This document shows positions 42,863-51,615 of a stretch of 64,000 bases of DNA, piece after piece. Within the stretch, counting starts at the first letter, position 1, and the number at the start of each line of letters is the position of its first letter. The stretch covers positions 62,001 through 126,000 of the forward strand of contig CAIZZF010000026.1 of NCBI GenBank assembly GCA_903937385.1, read 5' to 3'. This stretch comes from an uncultured Holophagaceae bacterium. GTDB lineage: Bacteria > Acidobacteriota > Holophagae > Holophagales > Holophagaceae. A program made the translations under genes and the position numbers. The notes below the pieces were generated by a model. That model was given only the letters and a program-made list of their open reading frames with translations, was not told where the DNA came from and did not search any database.

Positions 42863-44230
42863 ATGCGACCCTTCCCTGCCCTGCTCCTGACCTGCTCCTG
42901 CGCCCTGCTCGGCGCCCAGACTGCGCCCCCGGGCCTGACTGCCGCGGCCGAGCGCTTCCGGACCGAGGAGGCGCGCACCCACGGTGCCTACACAGACCTG
43001 GCCTGGCTCTGTGACCGCATCGGCCACCGGCTGTCGGGCTCGCCGCAGCTGGACCAGGCCATCGCCTGGGCTCAGTCCCGACTGAAGGCCGCGGGCCTGG
43101 TCAACGTCCATGCGGAGCCCGTCATGGTGCCCCACTGGGTGCGGGGCCATGAAGCTGCCGAGCTGCTGCTGCCGACGGCCCACCGGCTGAACATCCTGGG
43201 TCTGGGCGGCACCGTGGGCACGCCGCCAGGGGGCCTCACCGCCGACGTGGTGGTGGTGGGCTCCTTTGACGAACTGGAGAAGCTGGGCGCGGCCGTGAAG
43301 GGGAAGATCGTCCTCTATGACGTGCCCTTCAAGAGCTATGGCCACACGGTGGTCTACCGGCACGACGGCGCCGCCCGGGCGTCCAAGCTGGGCGCCGCGG
43401 CGGCCCTGGTGCGGTCCGTGGGCCCCGTGAGCCTGGACACACCCCACACCGGCGTCATGGACTACGATCCCGCCTTCCCGAAGATCCCCACCGCCGCCGT
43501 CACCATCGAGGCCGCCACCCAGATGCGTCGCATGCAGGACCGCGGCGAGCGCATCCAGCTGCGCCTGGAGATGGGCGCCCAGACCCTGCCGGACGCCCCC
43601 TCGGCCAACGTGGTGGGCGAGATCCGGGGCACCGAGAAGCCCGAGGAAGTGATCATCCTCAGCGGCCACCTGGACAGCTGGGATGTGGGCCAGGGCGCTC
43701 AGGATGACGGCGCGGGCAGCGTGATCGCCATGGAGGCCGCCCGCCTCATCCAGACCCTGGGCCTGAAGCCGAAGCGTACTGTGCGCGTGGTGCTCTGGAC
43801 CAACGAAGAGAACGGCCTGCGCGGCGGCAAGGGCTACCGGGACGCCCACGCCGCGGAGCTGAAGCAGATCATCGCCGCCGTGGAGACGGACTCCGGCAGC
43901 GAGCGGGTGAAGGCGTTCAGCCTGGATCTGCCGAAGGCTTCACCTCAGGCCAAAGCGGACGCTTTGGCCTCGTTGAAAAGCCTTGGCAAGGAGCTGGAAG
44001 GACTTGGGGTGACGTTCCGGCTGGGGGGCTCGGGGGCAGATGTGGGACCCATCGTTGGTGCCGGAGTCCCGGGCATCGGCATGCACCACGCCGCCACCCA
44101 CTACTTCGACGTGCACCACACCCACGCGGACACCTTCGACAAGGTCGACCGCGAGGACCTGGACTTCAACGCCGTCACCCTGGCCGCCTTCGCCTACGCC
44201 CTGGCGCAGTCGGACGTGTCGTTCCGGTAG
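42863..44230 (+). CDS. Secreted M28 family zinc metallopeptidase
   Basis: The 455-residue product has a signal peptide (about 1-19), a PA-like insert (about 90-230), and the M28 catalytic domain. Candidate zinc ligands are visible in order: His/Asp of SGHLDSWD, Asp of QDDGAG, Glu-Glu of WTNEENG, Asp of VETDSG and His of YFDVHHTHADTFD. Enzymes of this group are aminopeptidases or carboxypeptidases acting on peptides outside the cytoplasm. All key residues are in place and the length is typical. It lies downstream of the SnoaL-like gene, possibly in one transcript. Confidence 0.92.
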   Translation: MRPFPALLLTCSCALLGAQTAPPGLTAAAERFRTEEARTHGAYTDLAWLCDRIGHRLSGSPQLDQAIAWAQSRLKAAGLVNVHAEPVMVPHWVRGHEAAELLLPTAHRLNILGLGGTVGTPPGGLTADVVVVGSFDELEKLGAAVKGKIVLYDVPFKSYGHTVVYRHDGAARASKLGAAAALVRSVGPVSLDTPHTGVMDYDPAFPKIPTAAVTIEAATQMRRMQDRGERIQLRLEMGAQTLPDAPSANVVGEIRGTEKPEEVIILSGHLDSWDVGQGAQDDGAGSVIAMEAARLIQTLGLKPKRTVRVVLWTNEENGLRGGKGYRDAHAAELKQIIAAVETDSGSERVKAFSLDLPKASPQAKADALASLKSLGKELEGLGVTFRLGGSGADVGPIVGAGVPGIGMHHAATHYFDVHHTHADTFDKVDREDLDFNAVTLAAFAYALAQSDVSFR

Positions 44231-44296
44231 GCTCCGCACGCCACCGGTATAGGAGCGGCTGCTCCTGGACGGGGCGGCTCCGCCTGCGGGAGTAGA

Positions 44297-45094
44297 GTGG
44301 CTGTCATGGCCATGCTGCTGCGGGACGGAAGCGAGCTTTACTACGAGGTCCATGGAGAAGGGACGCCCCTGCTGCTCATCCCGGGGCTGGGCTCCGATGT
44401 CCTGAGCTGGGGGGGCCTCGTCGCCCCCCTGGTCCAGAGCTTTCGCGTGATCCTGCTCGACAACCGTGGCGCGGGCCGCACGCGGGGGCCCGCCCCGCTC
44501 ACCATCGCAGCCATGGCGTCGGATGCGCTGGCCCTGCTGGAGCACCTGGGCCACCCCAGGGTCCACGTCCTCGGCCACTCCATGGGCGGCCTCGTCACCC
44601 TCGCCCTGGCGAGCCTGGCCCCGGCCCGGCTGGACCGGCTGATCCTGGCCGGCAGCTTCGCGGCGATCCAGCCCAGCAACCTCGAGCTCTTCCGGGGCAT
44701 GGCCACCGCCCTGGAACAGGGCGCGGATCGGGTGGAGTGGTACCAGGAGCTGTTCACTTGGATCTTCTCGCATGGCTTCCTTGGTTCCGCCGAGGCCGTG
44801 CGCGCCGCCGCGCAGATGGCAGCGGACTACCCGCTGGCCCCGACGCCTGCCGAGTTCCGCGGCCAGGTGGAAGCCCTGGCGGCCTGGGATGCCACCGCTG
44901 GGCTGAGGGCCGTGACCCACCCGACCCTGGTGCTGGCCGCGCAGGATGATCGCCTGGTGCTGACGAGCGAAGGCCAGGCCCTCGCCGCCGCGCTGCCCTG
45001 CGGCACCTACCAGGAGCTGCCCCGGGCCGCCCACGCCATGCACCTGGAACAGCCCAAAGCCTTCCTGACCGCTGTGCGGGGCTTTCTTTCCTGA
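44297..45094 (+). CDS. Alpha/beta hydrolase
   Basis: The 265-residue product has the classic alpha/beta hydrolase fold: an oxyanion region LLLIPGLGSDVLSW, the DNRGAGRT strand-turn, the nucleophile elbow GHSMGG near residue 95, the acid in LVLAAQDDRLV and the His in RAAHAMHLEQP. Sequence alone cannot tell whether it is an esterase, lactonase or other hydrolase. GTG 44297 has GGGAG 4 nt upstream and is taken as the start; ATG 44306 is possible but is 13 nt from that site. It converges on motB. Confidence 0.9.
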   Translation: MAVMAMLLRDGSELYYEVHGEGTPLLLIPGLGSDVLSWGGLVAPLVQSFRVILLDNRGAGRTRGPAPLTIAAMASDALALLEHLGHPRVHVLGHSMGGLVTLALASLAPARLDRLILAGSFAAIQPSNLELFRGMATALEQGADRVEWYQELFTWIFSHGFLGSAEAVRAAAQMAADYPLAPTPAEFRGQVEALAAWDATAGLRAVTHPTLVLAAQDDRLVLTSEGQALAAALPCGTYQELPRAAHAMHLEQPKAFLTAVRGFLS

Positions 45095-45115
45095 CGCCCA
45101 TCCCCTCCGGACGGG

Positions 45116-45805
45116 CTAACGCTCCGCCAACCGCTGGTAGCGGAAGGTGACCCGGCGCTGGAGGGCGCGGCCCTCGAGGCTGCTGCCGTCGCCTTCGGGC
45201 TGGCTGTCGCCGTGGGCCTCGGAGGCCAGCCGCGCGGCGGGCAGGCCCATGCCGGCCAGGAAGCGCTGGGCGGCAACCGCCCGCTGGGCACTGAGATCCA
45301 GGGCATCGCCACCGCCCCGACCCTGCTCACCCGGCGCCGCATGGCCTTCGCAGACGAGCGTGAAGCCTTCGTAGCGAAGGGCCAGCTCCGACAGCCTCAC
45401 CAGCATCACATCGCTGCCGGGCTCCAGGCTCGCCGACCCCTCGGCAAAGAGCATGGCGCCGCGAAAGCTCACGAAGCGCAGGCGAGTCCCGGCATCCTGG
45501 CCCTCGCTGGCCTGGGCCGCGTTGAGCAGCTTCTCCAGGTCGCTGGCCTTGGTGGGGTCCAGGCCGGTGGAGCCCGGCAGGATACCGTCCCCGGAGGTGG
45601 GCAGCCCGGGCGCCGGCTGGACGCCGAGGGCCTTCTGGATGGAGGCCACCGCCACCTGGAGCTTGGCCTGGTCCGCCACGGAGAAGGAATACAGCAGCGC
45701 GAAGAAGGCCATGAGCTGGACCATCAGGTCCGCGAAGGTCATCAGCCAGAGGGATTCCAGGTCCGCCTTGCGCCGTTGGAAGCGGAGCGGGGACTGGCTA
45801 GCCAC
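45116..45805 (-). CDS. motB: MotB-like stator protein with OmpA domain
   Basis: The 229-residue product has a short basic N-terminus, one membrane helix (about 22-42) with TFADLMVQLMAFFALL that keeps the essential proton-binding Asp, a linker, and an OmpA-type peptidoglycan-binding domain (about 105-225: LFAEGSASLEPGSDVML, then VCEGHAAP and LSAQRAVAAQRFL). It forms the stator with the MotA-like protein whose gene overlaps by 8 nt. No flagellar genes are in the window, and related pairs also serve gliding or other motors, so the exact machine is open. Confidence 0.88.
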   Translation of the reverse strand: MASQSPLRFQRRKADLESLWLMTFADLMVQLMAFFALLYSFSVADQAKLQVAVASIQKALGVQPAPGLPTSGDGILPGSTGLDPTKASDLEKLLNAAQASEGQDAGTRLRFVSFRGAMLFAEGSASLEPGSDVMLVRLSELALRYEGFTLVCEGHAAPGEQGRGGGDALDLSAQRAVAAQRFLAGMGLPAARLASEAHGDSQPEGDGSSLEGRALQRRVTFRYQRLAER

Positions 45806-46565
45806 GAATTCTCCGGTCCGGGACCCGCTTGCGGGGGGCCAGGAAGGCGTTCAGCTGAGCCTCGAGGACCGTGGGATGCATCTCCGCCTGGATGCCCAGC
45901 ACCCCCTCCAGCATGATGTTCTTGAGCTGCATCTCCTCCCGGCTGCGCAGCTCCAGCTTGCCGGCGATGGGAATGGCCAGCAGGTAGGCGATAACGGCGC
46001 CGTAGAGGGTGGAGAGCAGGCAGAGGGCCATGGCACTGCCGATGCCCGAGGGGTCCTTGAGGCTGGCGAAGAGCTGCACCATGCCGATGAGCGTGCCCAC
46101 CATGCCAAAGCTGGGGGCGCTCAGGGCGATGAAGCGGAAGATCTCCTGGCCCTGGTGGTGGCGGTCCTGGGTGGCGTGCAGCTCCTGGACCAGCACGGCG
46201 TGGATGTGCTCCCGCTCGGACTGGTCCACGACCATGCGGAGGCCCTTGGCCAGGAAGCCCTCCACGTCCATGGCCTTTTCCATGTTGAGCAGGCCCTCGC
46301 GCCGGGCGCGCTGGGACAGGCTCACGATCTGGGTCACCAGGACCTGGGTCTCCGGCGCCCGGGTGAAGAAGGCCCGGGAGGCGATGGAAAAGGCGTAGCG
46401 CACGTGCTCCAGGGGAAAGCGGATCATCGTCGCCGCGATGACGCCCCCGATCACCACGATGGTGCTGGCCGGGTGGAAGAAGATGCGCGGGTTGGGCCCC
46501 AGCCCGATGGCCACCACAAGCAGCGCCACCCCCAACAACACCCCCAGGAAGCTTCCTCGATCCAT
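45798..46565 (-). CDS. motA: MotA-like flagellar stator protein
   Basis: The 255-residue product has four membrane segments (about 5-25, 30-48, 145-165 and 180-200), a large cytoplasmic loop (about 55-140) with the LSQRARREGLLNME motif, and the conserved SAPSFGMVGTLIGMVQLF segment in the third helix. This is a MotA proton-channel subunit. ATG 46565 is chosen because GAGGGTAGG lies just before it. The end overlaps motB by 8 nt. Confidence 0.92.
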   Translation of the reverse strand: MDRGSFLGVLLGVALLVVAIGLGPNPRIFFHPASTIVVIGGVIAATMIRFPLEHVRYAFSIASRAFFTRAPETQVLVTQIVSLSQRARREGLLNMEKAMDVEGFLAKGLRMVVDQSEREHIHAVLVQELHATQDRHHQGQEIFRFIALSAPSFGMVGTLIGMVQLFASLKDPSGIGSAMALCLLSTLYGAVIAYLLAIPIAGKLELRSREEMQLKNIMLEGVLGIQAEMHPTVLEAQLNAFLAPRKRVPDRRIRG

Positions 46566-46697
46566 GGACCTACCCTCGAGGGACCTATCGGCAGCTCGGG
46601 ACAACCACCCCAGAATTGGTTAGCTGCGCCCAGACGGTTGCTCCGAACCCCTACCTGGGGAGGCCTCCTACCGATTGGCATTCAAGGGAAAAGGGAT

Positions 46698-46771
46698 CCC
46701 ACCAAGACACCAGGAACGGCAAGGTCAAAGTGCTTTGTCTTTTCTTGGTGTCTTGGTGCCTTGGTGGTGAA
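46698..46771. repeat. ACCAAGACA-type palindromic element
   Basis: The left arm has CCACCAAGACACCAGGAAC (from 46699), and the right arm has CTTGGTGTCTTGGTGCCTTG (from 46744) followed by GTGGTGAAC. The words CACCAAGACACCA and TGGTGTCTTGGTG are reverse complements. The layout is like the CACGAAGA elements, with a different core word. It lies in the 234-nt gap between the motA start and the methyltransferase stop; no gene is seen there. Confidence 0.8.
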
Positions 46772-46799
46772 CATCTTTGGGTTTAATTCCGGAGGACTC

Positions 46800-47660
46800 T
46801 CACAGCCCCGGCGGGAACCCCACGGCCAGGCGGACCCGGGCGATGCCACCGTCGACGCTGCCATCGGCGCGGCGGATGAGGATGGGTGGCTCGGCCTCGG
46901 GGCACTGGGCCCGGGCCTCGAAGTCCTCGGGCAGGTCCTGGCGGCGAGCGGCCGCAAAGACATCCAGGCCATAGGGCTCGCCCTCCTTGAAGACGATCTC
47001 CCGGCGGTGCAGGCAGAGCAGCCCCGCGCCAGCCAGGGCGGCCAGGGCACGGTCCCGCTGGTCGTTGGGGAAGACGCAGGCGAAGAGGCCTCCGGGGGCC
47101 AGCAGGCGGGCCGCGGCCAAGGCGTAGTCGGCGATGCTGCCCCGCACCTCGAGCCGGGCGGGCACAGACTGGGGGTGCGAAGCGGCCAGGCGCTGCCCCT
47201 CGGGCCAGTAGGGGGGTGTACCCAGCACCAGGTCGAAGGGCGCCTGGTCCGCGAAGAGCTCTGGGTCCCGCAGGTCCCCGAGCCGCGGGAAGACCCGGTG
47301 CCCCTGGCCGTTGTAGCGGATGCTCTTTTCGGCCAGCCGCAGGCTCTCCACCTGGGCCTCCACGGTGTGCACCTCGGCCCCGGGGCAGCGCCAAGCCGCC
47401 ATGAGGGCCACGCTGCCGATGCCCGAGCCCAGGTCCGCAATGCGGTCAGGTCGGGGACACCAGCTGGTGCCATACCAGGCCGTGACCAGGTCATCCGTGC
47501 TGAAGCGGTTGCCCTTGAGCAGCTGGAAGATGCGCCAGCGGCCGCAGAGACCGTCCAGGGACTCCCCCGGCTCCAGTTCCACCCCGCCGGGAGGCACAGG
47601 CCCCGGGCGCACCCAGCCCTTGTAGCTGGCGGCATCTCCGGAGGTCGTGGGGCGCGGCAT
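46800..47660 (-). CDS. TrmN6-like class I methyltransferase
   Basis: The 286-residue product has the SAM-binding motif RIADLGSGIGSVALM near residue 90, the acidic VEAQVESLRLAEKSI strand-end, and the catalytic GTPPYWPEG (NPPY-type) motif near residue 154. This is the pattern of N6-adenine methyltransferases of the TrmN6/YfiC family, which modify A37 of tRNA-Val. The substrate remains an inference. ATG 47660 is used; the upstream GAAGG is too close to be a normal ribosome site and the frame is open to 47786, so the start is uncertain. Confidence 0.82.
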   Translation of the reverse strand: MPRPTTSGDAASYKGWVRPGPVPPGGVELEPGESLDGLCGRWRIFQLLKGNRFSTDDLVTAWYGTSWCPRPDRIADLGSGIGSVALMAAWRCPGAEVHTVEAQVESLRLAEKSIRYNGQGHRVFPRLGDLRDPELFADQAPFDLVLGTPPYWPEGQRLAASHPQSVPARLEVRGSIADYALAAARLLAPGGLFACVFPNDQRDRALAALAGAGLLCLHRREIVFKEGEPYGLDVFAAARRQDLPEDFEARAQCPEAEPPILIRRADGSVDGGIARVRLAVGFPPGL

Positions 47661-48068
47661 CCTTCGAGTGTCGGCGGAACCGGGGGTCCATGGCAAAGCC
47701 CCCAGGGGAAAAGCAAACCACAGATGACGCGGATGGGCGCAGCAGAGCGTCCCCTTTGCCACGGCAAAATGGAAAAGATTTAACACCGATGAATACCGAT
47801 AAATACTGATTAATAGCTGAAAAATAAATGCTTAATAATGTATGTTGTTATTTTTATCATGTCTTTATCGGTGTTCATCGGTGGTTAATTTTCCCTTTGC
47901 TTGAATTGAGCCTCAGCCGGTGCCTCCAGCGATGGGTCGCCGCTCACCCTGCGCAGATCTGCGGCATCGGCGGTTCTGCTCTTGAGCTTGCATCGAACCC
48001 AACGCCATGCCGTTATCTTCCGAAGATCCACGCTGGCATCTGGGGCTTCCCTGCGCGACACTCGAATC
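47661..48068. other. Intergenic region between divergent methyltransferase and rel genes
   Basis: No supported gene is seen. The region contains the ACCGATGAA-type palindrome at 47780-47888 with an AT-rich loop. The remainder (47889-48068) is ordinary GC-rich sequence that should hold the rel promoter; no clear Shine-Dalgarno site precedes ATG 48069. Confidence 0.6.
47780..47888. repeat. ACCGATGAA-type palindromic element, copy 1
   Basis: The left arm begins TTAACACCGATGAATACCGA (47780-47799) and continues with another degenerate word. The right arm is ATCGGTGTTCATCGGTGGTT (47867-47886), ending in AA. The arms are near reverse complements around an AT-rich loop of about 65 nt. The same word family recurs at 60202-60308. 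Confidence 0.85.
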
Positions 48069-50294
48069 ATGGTCGCTGCTGGCAGAGCCCCGGAGCCCGT
48101 CCTCCGCGAGGGGGAAGGTTCAGCGTGCGGCGATGAATCCTGCCTGACCCTGGAAGGGGCCTTCGATCGGGTCAAGGCCTCCTTCCTGAAGCACCACCCC
48201 AACGGGGATGTGGCCCTGCTGAACCGGGCCTACCTGGTGGGCCGGAACATGCACGCCACCCAGCTCCGCAAGAGCGGTGAGCCCTACTTCTTCCACCCCC
48301 TGGCCGTGGCCCAGAGCCTCGCGGACTGGCGGCTGGACGCGGCCAGCGTGGCCTGCGGCATGCTGCACGACGTGGTCGAGGACACCCTCATGACCCAAGT
48401 GCAGGTGAAGGCCCAGTTCGGCGAGGAGATCTCCGAGATCGTGGACGGCCTCACCAAGATGAGCAAGCTGGCCTTCACGGACCGGCACCTGCTCAACGCC
48501 GAGAACGTCCGCAAGCTGCTGGTGGCCATGGGCAAGGACGTGCGGGTGCTGCTGGTGAAGCTGGCGGACCGGCTGCACAACATGAAGACCCTGGGCGTCA
48601 TGGAGGAGGAGAAGCGCCGCCGCATCTCCCGGGAGACCCTGGAGCTCTACGCGCCCCTGGCCAACCGGCTGGGCATGGGCACCGTGCGGCTGGAGCTCGA
48701 GGACCTCGCCTTCCGCCAGCTGGAGCCGGAGCAGCACGCCGAGCTGTGCAGCGCGGTGGAGCGCAAGCGGGCCAAGCTCTCGGCCACCATCCAGGAGATC
48801 CATGGCTCCCTGCAGGCCATCCTCCGCCAGCAGGGGATCCAGGCCCAGGTCTACGGGCGCATCAAGCACCTCTACGGCATCTACCGGAAGATGGGCACCC
48901 AGGCCAAGGGCTTCGAGGACATCCACGACTGGCTGGCCTACCGCATCATCTGTCCGGACCGCGCCAGCTGCTACACAGCCCTGGGCCTGGTGCACGGCCT
49001 CTACAAGCCCGTGCCCGGCAAGTTCAAGGACTACATCAGCCTGCCCAAGGAGAACGGCTACCAGAGCATCCACACCACGGTGCTGATGACCTCTGGGGAC
49101 ATCTTCGAGGTCCAGATCCGCACCGAGGAGATGCACCTGCACTCGGAAGCGGGTATCGCCAGCCACTGGACCTACAAGGACGGGCGCATCGCCAACCGCG
49201 CCGAGATCAACCAGGTCTCCTTCCTGCGCCGCATGGTGGAGCTGCACCAGGACTCCCAGGACAGCCGGGAGCTGGTGGCCAACCTCCGGGGCGAGCTGAC
49301 CTTCAACCGCATCCAGGTCTTCACGCCCAAGGGCGACCTCCGCAGCCTCGTGGAGGGCAGCACGCCCGTGGACTTCGCCTACGCCATCCACACCGAGGTG
49401 GGCCACCGCTGCGTGGGCGCCAAGGTGAACGGCCGCATCGTGCCCCTGAAGCACACCCTGCTGAACGGTGACCGCGTGGAGATCCTCACCCGGCCCAACC
49501 ACAAGCCCAGCCGCGACTGGCTCGGCTTCGTGAAGTCCGCCGGCGCCAAGGGCCGCATCCAGGCCTTCATCCGCGAGGAGAAGCGCGCCCACGCCATCCA
49601 CCTGGGCCGCGAGCGGCTGGAGCGCGAGTCCCGCGCCATGGGCGTGCGCCTGGATGACGCCGACTCGAAGGCGAAGCTCGACGCGCGCCTGGTCGAGATG
49701 AAGCTCCCGGGCTGGGATGCAGCCTACGCGGCCCTGGGCTTTGGCCGGATGACGGTGCACAAGCTCATCGAGCCCCTGATCCCCGAGCTGGAGCGGGCCA
49801 AGCCCAAGGAGAACACCTCCAACCTCCTGGATTCCGTGGTGGTGGGCGACACCACGGGGATCCTCTACACCCTGGCAGCCTGCTGCAAGCCCATCTGGGG
49901 CGACGAGGTCATCGGCTACATCACCCGCACCCGGGGCACGGCCATCCACCGCGCGGACTGCCCCCAGCTCAACACCGCCACCCTGCTGCCCGAGCGCCGG
50001 GTCAGCGTGGCCTGGGGCAAGCACGGGACCGAGCTCTACGACACCGAGCTGACGCTCACCTCCGAGGACCGGCCGGGCATGGTGGCCGCCATCTCCGAGA
50101 GCATTCAGCGCGTCGGCATCAACGTGCAGCGCTTCCACGGCTCGGCCACCGAGGAAGGCGCCGGACTCTTCCACATCGCCCTCCGGGTGCGCGACCGCGC
50201 CCACCTGGTGGAGCTCATGGCGAGCCTCCGCCGCACCCGCGGCGTCTACACCGTCGAGCGGGTGAAGGGCTCGGTGTTCGGGAAGGTCAAGTGA
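48069..50294 (+). CDS. rel: Bifunctional (p)ppGpp synthetase/hydrolase Rel
   Basis: The 741-residue product has all parts of long Rel/SpoT proteins. The HD hydrolase domain includes the HDVVEDT motif (about residue 100). The synthetase domain has YGRIKHLYGIYRKM, the FKDYISLPKENGYQSIHTTV segment and FEVQIRTEEMH. TGS follows (RIQVFTPKGDLRSL), then a helical region with the CCKPIWGDEVIGY zinc-finger-like motif, and a C-terminal ACT domain. Intact HD and synthetase motifs suggest both activities. It controls the stringent response. ATG 48069 is the best start near the domain, but no clear ribosome site is visible. A NUDIX gene follows after 16 nt. Confidence 0.94.
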   Translation: MVAAGRAPEPVLREGEGSACGDESCLTLEGAFDRVKASFLKHHPNGDVALLNRAYLVGRNMHATQLRKSGEPYFFHPLAVAQSLADWRLDAASVACGMLHDVVEDTLMTQVQVKAQFGEEISEIVDGLTKMSKLAFTDRHLLNAENVRKLLVAMGKDVRVLLVKLADRLHNMKTLGVMEEEKRRRISRETLELYAPLANRLGMGTVRLELEDLAFRQLEPEQHAELCSAVERKRAKLSATIQEIHGSLQAILRQQGIQAQVYGRIKHLYGIYRKMGTQAKGFEDIHDWLAYRIICPDRASCYTALGLVHGLYKPVPGKFKDYISLPKENGYQSIHTTVLMTSGDIFEVQIRTEEMHLHSEAGIASHWTYKDGRIANRAEINQVSFLRRMVELHQDSQDSRELVANLRGELTFNRIQVFTPKGDLRSLVEGSTPVDFAYAIHTEVGHRCVGAKVNGRIVPLKHTLLNGDRVEILTRPNHKPSRDWLGFVKSAGAKGRIQAFIREEKRAHAIHLGRERLERESRAMGVRLDDADSKAKLDARLVEMKLPGWDAAYAALGFGRMTVHKLIEPLIPELERAKPKENTSNLLDSVVVGDTTGILYTLAACCKPIWGDEVIGYITRTRGTAIHRADCPQLNTATLLPERRVSVAWGKHGTELYDTELTLTSEDRPGMVAAISESIQRVGINVQRFHGSATEEGAGLFHIALRVRDRAHLVELMASLRRTRGVYTVERVKGSVFGKVK

Positions 50295-50310
50295 GCCCGG
50301 GACGTGCGGC

Positions 50311-50934
50311 ATGACCGCCTGGCGCCCCCCCACCGAGGCCCCGCCTGTACCCTGGGCCCAGGTCGCGGAGAGCCTCCGCCTCCCCCAGCTCGGCCCGAAT
50401 CCGCACAAGCTCAGCCCCCGCATGGCCGAGGATCCGCGCCGCGCCGCCGTGGGCGTCATCCTCTGGGGCGACCCCGCCGGGGCCCGCAAGATTGTCCTGG
50501 TCCAGCGCGGTTTCGGCGCGCCCCAGCACGCCGGTGAGCTCGCCTTCCCCGGCGGTATGGTCGAGCCCCGGGACCGGGACCTGCCCGCCACCGCCCGTCG
50601 CGAGGTGGCCGAAGAACTCGGCGTCATCGGCGGCCTCTGGGAACTGGGCTGCTTCCCTGACGGCGTGGCCAAGGCCCGGGTGCGCTTCACGCCCGTCTTC
50701 TTCCGCTGGGAGGAGCCCGAGCCGCGCTTCCACCTGGACCACGAGCTGGAGCAGGTGCTCCTGCTGCCCTTGGCGCCCCTCCTGGCGGCCCCCTGGACTG
50801 TGGAGCGCCTGGAGCGCTACGGCTTCACCCTGGACGTCCCCCGCCTCGAGTTGCCCCAGGCCCCCCTCTGGGGCGCCACCGCCTTCATCCTCAAGTCCTG
50901 GCTGGACGTCCTGCGGGACTGCGGCGAAGCCTGA
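50311..50934 (+). CDS. NUDIX hydrolase, CoA-pyrophosphatase-like (NudL type)
   Basis: The 207-residue product carries a Nudix box in GGMVEPRDRDLPATARREVAEELGV (split here as GGMVEP and TARREVAEELG, about 93-115). The preceding HAGELAFPGG segment is typical of CoA and acyl-CoA diphosphatases of the YeaB/NudL group. It would split CoA into phosphopantetheine and 3',5'-ADP. It starts 16 nt after rel and is probably co-transcribed. A CACGAAGA palindrome begins 9 nt after its stop. Confidence 0.9.
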   Translation: MTAWRPPTEAPPVPWAQVAESLRLPQLGPNPHKLSPRMAEDPRRAAVGVILWGDPAGARKIVLVQRGFGAPQHAGELAFPGGMVEPRDRDLPATARREVAEELGVIGGLWELGCFPDGVAKARVRFTPVFFRWEEPEPRFHLDHELEQVLLLPLAPLLAAPWTVERLERYGFTLDVPRLELPQAPLWGATAFILKSWLDVLRDCGEA

Positions 50935-50943
50935 AAAGAGCTC

Positions 50944-51019
50944 AACCACGAAGACGGAAAGACCACGAAGAAAAGCGAAGGCCTTGACTTCCTTCGTGGT
51001 CTTGGTGGTCTTCGTGGTT
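50944..51019. repeat. CACGAAGA-type palindromic element, copy 2
   Basis: The left arm (50944-50970) holds AACCACGAAGACGG and a second ACCACGAAG word. The right arm (50992-51019) is its near reverse complement with one extra base. The right arm plus its TTAA tail is identical over 30 nt to 59338-59367. It begins 9 nt after the NUDIX stop and ends shortly before the stop of the convergent small metal-binding protein. Confidence 0.9.
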
Positions 51020-51037
51020 AACCGTTTTCCCGAAAAG

Positions 51038-51274
51038 CTACTTCGCGCCCTTGACGCTGCCGTCCTTCTCGAGGTACTTATCGGGATCCTTCTGCAGGGT
51101 GTTCGCGCAGTGCTTGCTGCAGACACGGTATTCCTGGCCACGGACCACGACGATCTGGTCCTTGGGCGTGGTCTTCATGCGGCAGATGGGGTCGATGGTG
51201 TTGGTGGCGGGCTTGGCCTTGTCCGCCGCGGGCGCGGCGAGGACGGCGAGGCAGAGCAGGGCGGCGTGAAGCAT
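51038..51274 (-). CDS. Small exported YHS-like metal-binding protein, copy A
   Basis: The 78-residue product has a signal peptide (about 1-17) and a short mature domain with Cys31 in DPICRM, then VVVRGQEYRVCSKHC with Cys52 and Cys56, and DPDKYLEKDG. The spacing of the Cys residues and the DP-K--EKDG end resemble YHS/TRASH-type metal-binding domains. Together with its paralogue at 51353 and the efflux genes it is likely a periplasmic metal chaperone or buffer. GGAGG lies just before ATG 51274. It is the last gene of the metal-efflux group. Confidence 0.8.
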   Translation of the reverse strand: MLHAALLCLAVLAAPAADKAKPATNTIDPICRMKTTPKDQIVVVRGQEYRVCSKHCANTLQKDPDKYLEKDGSVKGAK

Positions 51275-51352
51275 GGGACCTCCAGAGAGGACCCAGTGTA
51301 GCGGATCGCCCCGCGACAATACGTCGCAGGGCGGCGGAGCGGGCCGCTCGAC

Positions 51353-51586
51353 CTACTTCTTGGCGTTTTTGGGGGTGCCGTCCTTCTGAAGGAACTTGTC
51401 GGGATCCTTGAGCATCTGCGTGTCGCAGCCGCCGCAGCAGATGCGGTACTCGTGGCCCCGGACCACGACGGTCTTGGACTTGGGATTGACCTTGCCGCCG
51501 AGGACGGGGCAGATCGTGTTGTTGGCCGGGATGGGTTTGTCCGCTGGCGCGGCCAAGATCAGCAAAGAAAGCAGAGGTGAGAGCAT
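51353..51586 (-). CDS. Small exported YHS-like metal-binding protein, copy B
   Basis: The 77-residue product is a paralogue of the protein at 51038. It has a signal peptide (about 1-15), Cys26 in NTICPVLGGKV, and RGHEYRICCGGCDTQ with Cys50, Cys51 and Cys54, followed by KDPDKFLQKDG. The extra adjacent Cys and different spacing suggest a different metal preference from copy A. It lies 29 nt after the cusA-like stop on the same strand, so the two small genes are probably expressed with the efflux pump. Confidence 0.82.
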   Translation of the reverse strand: MLSPLLSLLILAAPADKPIPANNTICPVLGGKVNPKSKTVVVRGHEYRICCGGCDTQMLKDPDKFLQKDGTPKNAKK

Positions 51587-51615
51587 GTTGACTCCTTGTT
51601 TTGTCAGTAGTTATC

